64,000 bases of DNA from Paenibacillus_AA sp045062745 (GTDB lineage: Bacteria > Bacillota > Bacilli > Paenibacillales > NBRC-103111): the NCBI RefSeq assembly GCF_045062745.1, contig NZ_JBJGED010000040.1, positions 1 through 64,000 of the forward strand, in the 5' to 3' direction. Shown here piece by piece: positions 32,800 to 40,907 of the stretch. The notes below the pieces were generated by a model. The model worked only from the letters and a program-made list of their open reading frames with translations. It searched no databases and was not told the DNA's origin. Position 1 is the first letter of the stretch. Every line of letters begins with the position of its first letter. The position numbers and the translations under genes are program-made.

Positions 32800-32960
32800 A
32801 TCGGGAAGGCCCATGAATAAATTCATGAGCCTCTCCCATCCGGACGTGCGGGCGACGCATCCCGGCTTTATGCCGACGCCTTTCGCCAGAGCCTGAGTCC
32901 CTTTGCAACAGCATAAAGCATTCGACGGGCACGTATACATCCAAAGGGTAAGCCGCGTGG
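32800..32960 (-). mobile_element. Possible degenerate group II intron 3' end (domain V/VI-like)
   Basis: In the 283-base gap upstream of the S66 gene the minus strand contains AGCCGGGATGCG-TCGC-CCGCACGTCCGG (around 32840-32868), resembling group II intron domain V, directly followed by a perfect hairpin GGCTCATGAAT / ATTCATGGGCC (32808-32831) like a domain VI lacking the bulged A. No intron-encoded reverse transcriptase is present. It may be a relic, or an unrelated structured leader. Confidence 0.35.
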
Positions 32961-33009
32961 CTGGTCGTCACGTAACGGGCTTAAACAACGAAAGGATGAT
33001 GATAATGAT

Positions 33010-34665
33010 ATGATCCAAACGAGACCGATGCGGCGTCTCCTGAGCGGCAGCCTGCTGTTCCTCGCCCTGCTCCTATTCGGCCAACCCGCCTTGGCCGCGC
33101 CGGAAACGCTCAGCATTACCCTAGGAACCCAATTCAACGTGGAAAACGGCGGTACCGCCACCCGGCATCTCCCGTTCCTATTCCACGAGAACAACCGTGT
33201 GTTCGCAACCTTCAGCCAGCATCCGGATGCCGTTCTCTATCCAACGACGGACGCGATCCGAGTGTCATCGGACAACGGGGCCACATGGCCGACTTACGTG
33301 CAAAATACGGCCTTCTATCTGACTAGTATCCTTCGGTTGGCGAACGGGAACTTAATGGGGATGAATTATGTGACCCAGCGGGTGAACGCGCGCAATTCGA
33401 CCGCCTTCTATTCGATCTCGAGCGACAATGGCGCAACCTGGACGGCATTCACGGGCAACGTCGCCTTTCCTCAAGACCAAGCTTCGAACAGCGCGAATTG
33501 GGGTGGGTTCCAGTTTCATCGCAACTTGCTCCTGATGCCGGACGGCTCCATTCAAGGCACGATGTATGGGAAGTACGCCACGGATACCAAGTACCGGGTG
33601 CTGTGGGTGAAGTCCACGGACGGAGGCGCGAACTGGAGCGTAGTCACCACAGTCGCGTACAGCACGACGGTCGGTCCGGAAGGCTACTGCGAGCCGGTGT
33701 CGATTCGCGCCGCGGACGGGTCGCTGCTCATCGTGATGCGGGTTGGCAGCGGAACGGGCAATCCGCTGTACCACACGCGTTCAACGGATAACGGCCTGAC
33801 CTGGAGCACCCCGACGACGCTGCCGGGGGTCGATGCCGCCGATACGTACAGCGTCGATCCCGACCTCACAATGATGGACAACGGAACGCTCGTGCTCAGC
33901 TTTGGCCGGCCGATCACCAAGCTACTGTTCTCATTGGATGGGAGCGGTTATTCCTGGGGGTTCCTGACTACCGGCACGTTCGCGGCTACCGCTTCCAATT
34001 ACACCGGCGTTCGGGAAGTGGCAGCCAACAAGCTGCTGCTCATCTCGGACAACACGACCCGCACGGGAATCATCGGCAAGTATATCGATGTCGTCCGGTC
34101 CGCCATTCCGATGAACGGCTTCGAGAGCGATGCGGCAGGGAACGCGCCAGCCGGCTTTACGGTTGTCGGAGGCAATGCGACCGTCGTCAATAGTCCGGTT
34201 TATGCGGGCACGAAGGCGCTGCGCATCTACGATACATCCGCTTCCGTTCTGACCAACGTAGTGAAGACGACCACCGCCAAGTCCTACAAAACATTTGAAG
34301 CGATGATTCGACCCGTGGCTTCGCCGTCCGGCAACATCATCAGCTTGAATAGCGGCGCCAACGACAATGCGCACAGCGTGTTTCACGTCAATATCCAGGC
34401 TAATGGCTCGATTGCCTGGTATAACGGCGTTTCCTGGACGGTTTTGCCCGGCGCCGGGGCGGGCACCGTCACCTTCAGCGCGTGGAACAAGCTAAAGATC
34501 GAAGCCGTCAGCACGACGCGGGCCAACATCTATGTCAATGACGTGCTGAAGGGCAGCATCGGCAAATGGAACACGTTCGCGACGATCGACCGGGTTCGCT
34601 TCATGAGCGGATCTACGGCCGGCACGGGAGACGACTATTACGTCGACAATTTGTATTTGGATTAA
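33010..34665 (+). CDS. Secreted sialidase-like (BNR-repeat) protein with C-terminal jelly-roll domain
   Basis: A 551-residue exported protein. Signal peptide 1-29 (ends PALA); a six-bladed propeller of the sialidase superfamily (about 35-370) with four Asp boxes at 86-93 (SSDNGATW), 137-144, 202-209 (STDGGANW) and 258-265 (STDNGLTW); and a concanavalin-like lectin/glucanase domain (about 375-551; FESDAAGNAPAGF, DRVRFMSGS). Whether the sialidase catalytic Tyr/Glu and arginine triad are present is not clear, so a glycoside hydrolase role is only likely. The start at 33010 has a distant AAAGGATG; ATG at 33028 is possible. Confidence 0.8.
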   Translation: MIQTRPMRRLLSGSLLFLALLLFGQPALAAPETLSITLGTQFNVENGGTATRHLPFLFHENNRVFATFSQHPDAVLYPTTDAIRVSSDNGATWPTYVQNTAFYLTSILRLANGNLMGMNYVTQRVNARNSTAFYSISSDNGATWTAFTGNVAFPQDQASNSANWGGFQFHRNLLLMPDGSIQGTMYGKYATDTKYRVLWVKSTDGGANWSVVTTVAYSTTVGPEGYCEPVSIRAADGSLLIVMRVGSGTGNPLYHTRSTDNGLTWSTPTTLPGVDAADTYSVDPDLTMMDNGTLVLSFGRPITKLLFSLDGSGYSWGFLTTGTFAATASNYTGVREVAANKLLLISDNTTRTGIIGKYIDVVRSAIPMNGFESDAAGNAPAGFTVVGGNATVVNSPVYAGTKALRIYDTSASVLTNVVKTTTAKSYKTFEAMIRPVASPSGNIISLNSGANDNAHSVFHVNIQANGSIAWYNGVSWTVLPGAGAGTVTFSAWNKLKIEAVSTTRANIYVNDVLKGSIGKWNTFATIDRVRFMSGSTAGTGDDYYVDNLYLD

Positions 34666-34667
34666 AG

Positions 34668-34694
34668 GAAGAGGGGCGCATAGCGCCCCTCTTC
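34668..34694. terminator. Bidirectional terminator between the sialidase-like gene and spo0A
   Basis: Perfect 12-base stem GAAGAGGGGCGC / GCGCCCCTCTTC with a 3-base loop, between two convergent stop codons. T-runs are short on both sides. Confidence 0.75.
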
Positions 34695-34707
34695 GATCGT
34701 TCGGATA

Positions 34708-35514
34708 TTAGCTCACCTTATGCTCGATCCGCAGCTTGTCGGCCACCATCGCGATGAACTCGCTGTTGGTCGGCTTCGACTTGCTGATGTTGATCGTATA
34801 GCCGAACAGGTGGCTGATGCTGTCGATGTTGCCGCGCGTCCAAGCGACTTCAATCGCGTGACGGATGGCGCGTTCGACGCGGCTAGGCGTCGTTTTGTAC
34901 TTTTCGGCAATGGCCGGATAGAGCGTTTTGGTGATCGCCCCGAGAATCTCGATGTTGTTGTACACCATCGTGATCGCCTCGCGCAGGTACTGGTAGCCCT
35001 TGATGTGCGCCGGCACCCCGATCTCGTGAATGATGGTCGTGATGTTCGCGTCCAGGTTCTTGCCCTTCGTGATCGGCACCACGTTCGTCCGCATCGGCGA
35101 ACTCGAGGAAGTAACGGTCTGCGAGCTGTTCGATACGAGCTGGCGAATCCGATTCGTCAATATATCCATATCAAACGGTTTCAAAATGTAATAGGAGGCG
35201 CCCAACTGAACGGCCTTTTGCGTGATGTTCTCCTGCCCGAAGGCGGTCAGCATAATGATCTTCGGCTGCGGATTCAAGTTCATCTCGCGCAGCTTCTCCA
35301 ATACCCCGAGGCCGTCCAAATGCGGCATAATGATATCGAGAATAAGGACGTCCGGCACTTTCTTATGCTGTTCCATATACTTCAAAACTTCATTTCCGTT
35401 GTAAGCTACACCGGCAACCACCATATCGTCTTGTTCGGAGATAAATTCTGAAAGTAAGTTGGTGAATTCTCGGTTATCGTCTGCGAGCAATACTTCGATT
35501 TTCTGCAACTTCAT
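34708..35514 (-). CDS. spo0A: Sporulation master regulator Spo0A
   Basis: A 268-residue response regulator that, when phosphorylated by the phosphorelay, binds 0A boxes and starts sporulation. Receiver domain 1-125: acidic pocket ADD (12-13), phospho-acceptor Asp60 in LILDIIMPHLDG, Lys112 in YILKPFD. After a Ser-rich hinge, the effector domain (about 150-268) contains TPSRVERAIRHAIEVAWTRGN, the recognition helix. AAGGAGG precedes the start. Upstream lie a sigma-H promoter and three 0A boxes. It follows spoIVB, as in Bacillus. Confidence 0.98.
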   Translation of the reverse strand: MKLQKIEVLLADDNREFTNLLSEFISEQDDMVVAGVAYNGNEVLKYMEQHKKVPDVLILDIIMPHLDGLGVLEKLREMNLNPQPKIIMLTAFGQENITQKAVQLGASYYILKPFDMDILTNRIRQLVSNSSQTVTSSSSPMRTNVVPITKGKNLDANITTIIHEIGVPAHIKGYQYLREAITMVYNNIEILGAITKTLYPAIAEKYKTTPSRVERAIRHAIEVAWTRGNIDSISHLFGYTINISKSKPTNSEFIAMVADKLRIEHKVS

Positions 35515-35564
35515 ATCCTCCTTAATCCATGGGCAATATGGTTTCGTGTTTCTTAGTTATAGGA

Positions 35565-35673
35565 TTTCGACAAGCGCACCGATTTTCCTTCTGTCGAAAA
35601 TTATTTTTGTTTATTTTTTACGCATTTTATTTTATAATTAATAATTTATTCCATGAACTTGCACATTTCGACA
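35565..35673 (-). promoter_or_regulatory. spo0A control region: sigma-H promoter and three 0A boxes
   Basis: Minus strand GAAGGAAAA (35583-35591), spacer 11, GTCGAAA (35565-35571) fits sigma-H. 0A boxes: TTGTCGAA (35566-35573, minus) overlapping the -10, TGTCGAA (35592-35598, plus) overlapping the -35, and TGTCGAA (35667-35673, minus) upstream. This matches the autoregulated Ps promoter of B. subtilis spo0A. Confidence 0.8.
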
Positions 35674-35706
35674 CGCCTCAGCATTTTTCTTCCGTGCCCC
35701 GTAAGA

Positions 35707-35742
35707 GAAAAAATCTTAAGGCCTCTAGCTCGCCTTAAGATT
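35707..35742 (-). terminator. Terminator of spoIVB, overlapping its last codons
   Basis: Perfect stem AATCTTAAGGC / GCCTTAAGATT (35712-35722 with 35732-35742), then TTTTTT on the minus strand. The stop codon (35725-35727) lies in the loop, so the final SpoIVB codons form the 5' arm. Confidence 0.88.
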
Positions 35743-37053
35743 CGAGGATACGCTCGGTTTCAGCACGATACCAGCGTCTTGAAGCATCCATTCGATAAAG
35801 CAGCCGTACCCGGAGGAAGGATCATTCACGAATACGTGGGTGACAGCCCCGATCATTTTGCCGTTTTGGATAATCGGACTGCCGCTCATCCCTTGCACAA
35901 TACCGCCGGTTTTGTCCAGCAAACGCTGGTCGGTAATTTTGATCACCATGCCCTTCGTTGCCGGGAAATCCTGCTTCGTCACATGGACGACTTCAATATC
36001 GAACTTCTCGACCTTCTGCCCGTTGACCACGGTGTAAATGTGGGCCGGCCCTTCCTTGACCTCTTCGGCGAACGCCACCGGAATCGGCTCCTTGTGAAGG
36101 CTGTGTTCGGGCGAATTGTACATTTTGCCGAAGATGCCGAAGGGTGTGTTTTTCGTAATGTTGCCCAACACCTTGCTGTCGTCGGTAAATGTAGCCCGCT
36201 TCTCGCCCGGCTCTCCGTTTTGGCTTTTGGAGATCGAGGTTACGTTCGAATGGACGATTTGGCCGTCTCCGATCGGAATCGGCGTTTGCGTGTCCATGTC
36301 GGTGATGACGTGTCCCAGCGCGCCATAAACGCCTTGATCCGGTGCGTAAAACGTCAAAGTGCCTACCCCCGCAGCGGAATCCCGGATGTATAAGCCGAGC
36401 CGATACGATTTATCATAAATATCATAAGTAGGCTGTATCGAGATGTTCACGGCTTGTCCGTTTCGCATGATCGTCAGATGAAGCGGCTTGTTCTGTTCCC
36501 CCGCCTTCCTTACGATTTCCGCGACCTTGGAGACATCCTTGATCGGCGTGTCGTCGATTTTGACGATCAGATCGCCTACTTGAATTTTGGCCTCTTCTCC
36601 CGGCGACGTCTTCTTGTCTTCCGCCGCAGCGACGAGGTGGTGGCCTACGACCATAATCCCGTCCGACTTGATTTTCACGCCGATCGTCTGTCCGCCGGGA
36701 ATCACCTTCAGATCCGGAACGACGTTGACCTTGACGGTTTTGAGCGGGATTTTGCCGAACAGCTTCAGCTTCATCTCCGTGGCGCCGCTCTGATCGGAAT
36801 GGAGCGAGATCGGCTTGTTCAGATCAACCTGGAACGATTGCCTGGCTTCTCCGTTTACTTTGACAATATCCGGATTGACCGTTACCTGAGCATGGACGGG
36901 CATCGAGAGATGGAGCTCCCTGTCTTGACCGGAGAACAGCCGAAGCTCATCGGGAAACGAAGCGAAATTTTGAAATGGGGTGGAAATACAACCTAAACAA
37001 ACGATGAAGACGAGCATAAGACCCAAGACTCTTTTCGTTTTGCCGGAACCCAA
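35725..37053 (-). CDS. spoIVB: SpoIVB serine peptidase (sigma-K checkpoint)
   Basis: A 442-residue S55 peptidase made in the forespore and secreted into the intermembrane space, where it cleaves SpoIVFA and so triggers pro-sigma-K processing. N-terminal membrane anchor (about 8-25); PDZ domain (about 110-205; VGDLIVKIDDTPIKD); peptidase domain with His248 in YGALGHVITD and Ser390 in VQGMSGSPI. The start is a TTG at 37053 with AAGGGGAG upstream. It lies between recN and spo0A, as in Bacillus. Confidence 0.96.
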   Translation of the reverse strand: MGSGKTKRVLGLMLVFIVCLGCISTPFQNFASFPDELRLFSGQDRELHLSMPVHAQVTVNPDIVKVNGEARQSFQVDLNKPISLHSDQSGATEMKLKLFGKIPLKTVKVNVVPDLKVIPGGQTIGVKIKSDGIMVVGHHLVAAAEDKKTSPGEEAKIQVGDLIVKIDDTPIKDVSKVAEIVRKAGEQNKPLHLTIMRNGQAVNISIQPTYDIYDKSYRLGLYIRDSAAGVGTLTFYAPDQGVYGALGHVITDMDTQTPIPIGDGQIVHSNVTSISKSQNGEPGEKRATFTDDSKVLGNITKNTPFGIFGKMYNSPEHSLHKEPIPVAFAEEVKEGPAHIYTVVNGQKVEKFDIEVVHVTKQDFPATKGMVIKITDQRLLDKTGGIVQGMSGSPIIQNGKMIGAVTHVFVNDPSSGYGCFIEWMLQDAGIVLKPSVSSNLKAS

Positions 37054-37163
37054 CTTCTATCACGCTCCCCTTTGCTGCCTGACTAAAGATGCTTTTGGCG
37101 TACTTATAAGGTATCCCCGGCCAAATGGATTTATAACTGAAAATGATCCCACCGTTCCTTCAT

Positions 37164-38876
37164 TTAGCTTGCGTTGGCGCTCATTTTCTTTTCATTCGCG
37201 AGCTCGATCATCTCTCGGGCGTGACTCAGCGTCGTCTCGGTCACCTCTACGCCGCCGAGCATCCGGGCCAGCTCCCGAATGCGCTCCTGCGGCTGCAGAT
37301 CGGTCACCCGGGTGAATGTACGCTCCCCGTCCACCGTCTTATGAATCGCGTAATGGGCATCCGCCATGCAAGCCACTTGGGGCAAGTGGGTGATGGAGAA
37401 TACTTGGCAATGGCGCGACAGGAACGACATCTTCTCGGCGATCGCCTGTGCCGCCCGTCCGCTCACGCCCGTGTCGACCTCGTCGAAGACGAGCACGGGG
37501 ATGCGGTCGAGGCGCGAGAAGATCGCCTTCATCGCCAGCATGATCCGCGACAGCTCGCCGCCGGAGGCGATCTTCGCCATCGGCCGCAGAGGCTCTCCGG
37601 GATTGGCGGCGATCAGGAATTCGACCTTGTCCAGCCCTTCGCGGGTCGCCTTGCCTCCCTCCAGCCGTTCCAGCTGAACCTCGAACCGCGTCCGTTCCAT
37701 ATGTAAGCCCTTGAGCTCCTGCTCGATCTCCCGGGCTAGCTGCTCGCTCGCCGCGCGTCGGGCCTCCGACAGCTGCTCGCCCAGCTGCATCAGCCGCTCG
37801 CGCTGCTTCTCGGCCGCCTGGCGGAGCGCCTCCCGCTTCTCTTCCTTATTATCGAGCACGTCCATCTCGACCTGAATCGATTGTAGGTATGCCAAAATAT
37901 CGGCAACGGTATCTCCGTACTTGCGCCGCAGCGTGGAGATCAAGTCGAGCCGGGTCTCGATCTCGTCCAGGCGGGCCGGATTGAACTCGACGTTATCCCG
38001 GTAATCCCGCAGCTGGAAGGCGGCGTCCTCGAGCTGATAAAACGCGGTTTGGATTTGTTCCAATAAGGGCTTAAGCACATTGGCATCGACCGAAGCGATA
38101 TCCTCTACGCGATGCATCGCCTTGCCGATGGCGGAGAGGGCGCCGCCCTTGTTGCTGCCGTATAAAGCGTCGTAAGCGTCCGCTACGCTCTGATAGCACT
38201 TCTCTGCATTGGATAGCTTGCGCTTTTCTTCCAATAACGATTCATCTTCGCCGATTTTTAGCTGTGCCGCCGAAATTTCCTCGATTTGAAATCGGTACAA
38301 GTCCGCCATCTGCAGCGCCCGCTTGCCGGTATCCTCCAATTGCGCCCATTCCTTGCGCAGCTCGGTGTACCGGTCGTAGGCTTCCTCGTACTGCGACTTG
38401 AGCGCACCGATCCGATCGGCGGCGTACATGTCGAGCCAATGCAGGTGCTCCTCCGGCTTCATCAGCGACTGGTGCTCGTGCTGCCCGTGAATGTTGACCA
38501 GGCAGTCCCCCACCTCGCGCAGCATCGTCAGATTGACGAGCTGGCCGTTCAGGCGGCTCGTGCTTTTGCCTTGCGCGGATATTTCGCGCCGGACCACGAT
38601 CGTCTCATCCGGAGAGGCCTCGATGCCGATCCGCTCGAACACCGCCCACACCGGGTGCGTCGGCGACACGTCGAATTGGGCCTCGATCTCGGCCTTCTCG
38701 CAGCCGTACCGCACAAGGTCGGACGCCCCGCGTCCTCCCGCTACGAGGCCTAGCGCATCGATAATGATCGACTTGCCGGCGCCGGTCTCCCCCGTGAGCA
38801 CATGGAAGCCTCTATGAAACGTCAGCGAGACGGCCTCGATGACCGCCAAATTGCGTATGGACAACTCCGTTAACAT
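37164..38876 (-). CDS. recN: DNA repair protein RecN
   Basis: A 570-residue SMC-like ATPase acting early in double-strand break repair. Walker A GETGAGKS (29-36), a long coiled-coil middle (about 155-350), the ABC signature ASGGELSRIMLAMK and Walker B VLVFDEVDTGVSG with following SITHLPQVA. GGAGGAGGGG precedes the ATG at 38876. The open frame further upstream overlaps argR and is disregarded. Part of the argR-recN pair, as in Bacillus. Confidence 0.97.
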   Translation of the reverse strand: MLTELSIRNLAVIEAVSLTFHRGFHVLTGETGAGKSIIIDALGLVAGGRGASDLVRYGCEKAEIEAQFDVSPTHPVWAVFERIGIEASPDETIVVRREISAQGKSTSRLNGQLVNLTMLREVGDCLVNIHGQHEHQSLMKPEEHLHWLDMYAADRIGALKSQYEEAYDRYTELRKEWAQLEDTGKRALQMADLYRFQIEEISAAQLKIGEDESLLEEKRKLSNAEKCYQSVADAYDALYGSNKGGALSAIGKAMHRVEDIASVDANVLKPLLEQIQTAFYQLEDAAFQLRDYRDNVEFNPARLDEIETRLDLISTLRRKYGDTVADILAYLQSIQVEMDVLDNKEEKREALRQAAEKQRERLMQLGEQLSEARRAASEQLAREIEQELKGLHMERTRFEVQLERLEGGKATREGLDKVEFLIAANPGEPLRPMAKIASGGELSRIMLAMKAIFSRLDRIPVLVFDEVDTGVSGRAAQAIAEKMSFLSRHCQVFSITHLPQVACMADAHYAIHKTVDGERTFTRVTDLQPQERIRELARMLGGVEVTETTLSHAREMIELANEKKMSANAS

Positions 38877-38896
38877 GGCGCGTTCCCCTCCTCCTT

Positions 38897-39349
38897 CTAG
38901 GTGCCCAGCAAGCCTAGAAATTGTTCCACGACCTTGCCGCTCTGCTCCTTCGTCCGGCAGATGATGAGGATCGTGTCGTCTCCGCAAATCGTCCCCATGA
39001 TCTCCGGCCACTCCAGGCTGTCGATCAGTGCCCCGATCGTATTGGCTGTCCCCGGCAAGCATTTCATCACGACGAGGTTGTCGGTGTAATCGATATGCAC
39101 GAAATGGTCGACGAGCGCCCGCTTCAGCTTCTGAATCGGATTAAACCGCTGGTCTGCGGGCATCGAATATTTGTATCGGCCATCGTCCATCGGGACCTTG
39201 ATGAGATGCATTTCCTTGATGTCCCGGGAGACGGTCGCTTGCGTCACATGGAAGCCGGCTTTCCGGAGCTGATCGACCAGCTCGTCCTGCGTCTCGATCG
39301 CTTGATTGCTAATGATATCGCGAATTTTAAAATGGCGTTGGGCTTTCAT
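38897..39349 (-). CDS. argR: Arginine repressor ArgR/AhrC
   Basis: A 150-residue winged-helix regulator of arginine synthesis and catabolism. N-terminal DNA-binding domain (1-70; HVTQATVSRDIKEMHLIKV contains the recognition helix SRD) and C-terminal hexamerisation/arginine-binding domain (80-150; PGTANTIGALIDSLEW, GTICGDDTILIICR). The ATG at 39349 follows GGGGGG; two in-frame upstream ATGs exist but start before or within that site. Confidence 0.96.
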   Translation of the reverse strand: MKAQRHFKIRDIISNQAIETQDELVDQLRKAGFHVTQATVSRDIKEMHLIKVPMDDGRYKYSMPADQRFNPIQKLKRALVDHFVHIDYTDNLVVMKCLPGTANTIGALIDSLEWPEIMGTICGDDTILIICRTKEQSGKVVEQFLGLLGT

Positions 39350-39363
39350 GCCCATCCCCCCGA

Positions 39364-39816
39364 TCATAGTTCGATTTCGAATTGCACGGTGCGTATGGAG
39401 CGGCCCGCCACATCCACATAAAGCACGCCGGCGGCTTCCGGATACAGCAAGCTGTAGACGAGCAGATGCTCGCGGAGGCCGCTGCCGGTCATATCGATAG
39501 GTTTCCTCTCTCTGGCGAATTTCACCACGAACCATTGGCGGTCCTTCTCGACGAACCCGTCGGCGAACAGACGGCTCTCGAGCGTCGTCCCGTCCAGGGT
39601 AACGGTAATCGGAATTTTCACCTTCCCGGCGATCCATCCGTAGCCGGCTTCCTCGATCAGCTCCAGCGCTTCCTCGGAGGCGACGAGAATCTCGTCGTGC
39701 CTCGGCACGGAGCGGTATAGGGGCAAATCCCCTTGCTGCCGCTTCACCCGGATATATAGCCAGATGGCGGCGACCGCCAATATCAATAAGATGACCCAAG
39801 AATCTTTCGCCTGCAC
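39364..39816 (-). CDS. Membrane-anchored protein of unknown function
   Basis: A 150-residue protein with one N-terminal transmembrane helix (about 7-22) and a soluble domain. The soluble part has a beta-hairpin region (KIPITVTLDGTTLESRLF), then FADGFVEKDRQWFVVKFARE and REHLLVYSLLYPEAAGVLYVD. The spacing of an Asp, a hydrophobic strand ending in VxK and a following amphipathic helix is reminiscent of the PD-(D/E)XK nuclease core, but I do not recognise a family. It sits between tlyA and argR. Confidence 0.65.
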   Translation of the reverse strand: MQAKDSWVILLILAVAAIWLYIRVKRQQGDLPLYRSVPRHDEILVASEEALELIEEAGYGWIAGKVKIPITVTLDGTTLESRLFADGFVEKDRQWFVVKFARERKPIDMTGSGLREHLLVYSLLYPEAAGVLYVDVAGRSIRTVQFEIEL

Positions 39817-39891
39817 TCCCGCTCACCTCGCTTAGTACTTCTAGCCGGGCGGGGGAAATTCCTGTTCGCGGCGGAAAATTTGTGGGGCGCA

Positions 39892-39941
39892 CAAAAACAA
39901 AAAACGCTCTTCGCCTCCAACGATGGAGGAAAAGAGCGTGT
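39892..39941 (-). terminator. Terminator of tlyA
   Basis: Minus strand ACGCTCTT...CCTCC / GGAGG...AAGAGCGT stem followed by TTTTTTGTTTTTG, about 80 bases after the tlyA stop. Confidence 0.88.
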
Positions 39942-40019
39942 GCTTCACGCTTGTTCAATATAGGCTCAGTATATCACGGTAGGCCGCAAGAGTCGAGAGT
40001 CCGATCCGGAGAGCTCGTC

Positions 40020-40850
40020 CTACCGAAACGCCCCCGAAGCCGTCTCCACGATCTCGTCGATGAGCGGCTGCAGCGCCGCCTCATCGAGGCACCCCGGCGC
40101 GTCGAGGCGGTTCACCAGGTGAACGAGGAACTCGATGTTCCCCTCCCCGCCCGTGATCGGCGAGAAGGTGAGCCCCTTCACGCCGAACCCCGTCTCCCGT
40201 GCGAAGGCGAGCACCGTCCGCAGCACGTCGCGGTGCGTCTCCGGCTCGCGCACGACGCCGGACTTGCCGACTTTGTCGCGCCCCGCCTCGAACTGCGGCT
40301 TGATCAGCGCGACGGCTTCCCCGTCCGCCGCCAGAATGGCGTGCAGCGGCGGCAGAATGATGCGGAGCGAGATGAACGACACGTCGATGCTGGCGAAGGT
40401 GGGCGGAGGGCCCGCCAGGTCCGCCGGCTGCACGAAGCGGAAGTTCGTCCGCTCCATCACTTGCACCCGCGGATCGTTGCGCAGCTTCCAATCCAGCTGG
40501 TTGTAACCGACGTCGAGCGCATACACGTACGACGCCCCATGCTGCAGCGCGCAGTCGGTGAAGCCGCCCGTCGAAGCGCCGATGTCGAGCATAACGGCGC
40601 CTTCAAGCGAGAGGCCGAATGCCTTCAGCGCTTTCTCCAGCTTCAGGCCGCCGCGGCTGACGTATGGGTGGATCGCGCCCTTCACCGTGATCTTGGCGGA
40701 GCGGTCTACCTTCGTACCCGCCTTGTCTACCCGCTCCTCTTGAACAAAAACAAGGCCGGCCATTATGGCCGACTTCGCTTTTTCCCTGCTATCGTAGTAC
40801 CCTTGCTCGACCAAGAGTACGTCCAACCGTTCCTTGCTGCCTGCTGCCAT
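40020..40850 (-). CDS. tlyA: TlyA family 16S/23S rRNA 2'-O-methyltransferase
   Basis: A 276-residue protein with an N-terminal S4 RNA-binding domain (about 7-66; ERLDVLLVEQGYYDSREKAK) and an FtsJ-type SAM methyltransferase domain (about 85-250; MLDIGASTGGFTDCALQHGA as SAM motif I, IDVSFISLRIILPPL, then LIKPQFEAGRDKVGKSGVV). Actinobacterial TlyA methylates ribosomal RNA at cytidine 2'-hydroxyls; Bacillales members (YqxC) lie between dxs and argR as here. Confidence 0.93.
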   Translation of the reverse strand: MAAGSKERLDVLLVEQGYYDSREKAKSAIMAGLVFVQEERVDKAGTKVDRSAKITVKGAIHPYVSRGGLKLEKALKAFGLSLEGAVMLDIGASTGGFTDCALQHGASYVYALDVGYNQLDWKLRNDPRVQVMERTNFRFVQPADLAGPPPTFASIDVSFISLRIILPPLHAILAADGEAVALIKPQFEAGRDKVGKSGVVREPETHRDVLRTVLAFARETGFGVKGLTFSPITGGEGNIEFLVHLVNRLDAPGCLDEAALQPLIDEIVETASGAFR

Positions 40851-40907
40851 AATCGCCGCTCTCGCTCCTCTTCCTGCGCGTCGTCGTGCACCTCGCTGCT
40901 TAAGCCG

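Noticed and set aside
32830..32845. Minus-strand GTCCGGATGGGAGAGG resembles the 3' end of an FMN riboswitch
   Set aside because: The other conserved FMN elements (GGGTGAAATTCCC, ACCGGCGGT) are absent and the downstream gene is unrelated to riboflavin.
39360..39958. Upstream extension of the argR frame to 39958
   Set aside because: It overlaps the gene at 39364-39816 in another frame and adds Arg-rich sequence not found in ArgR.
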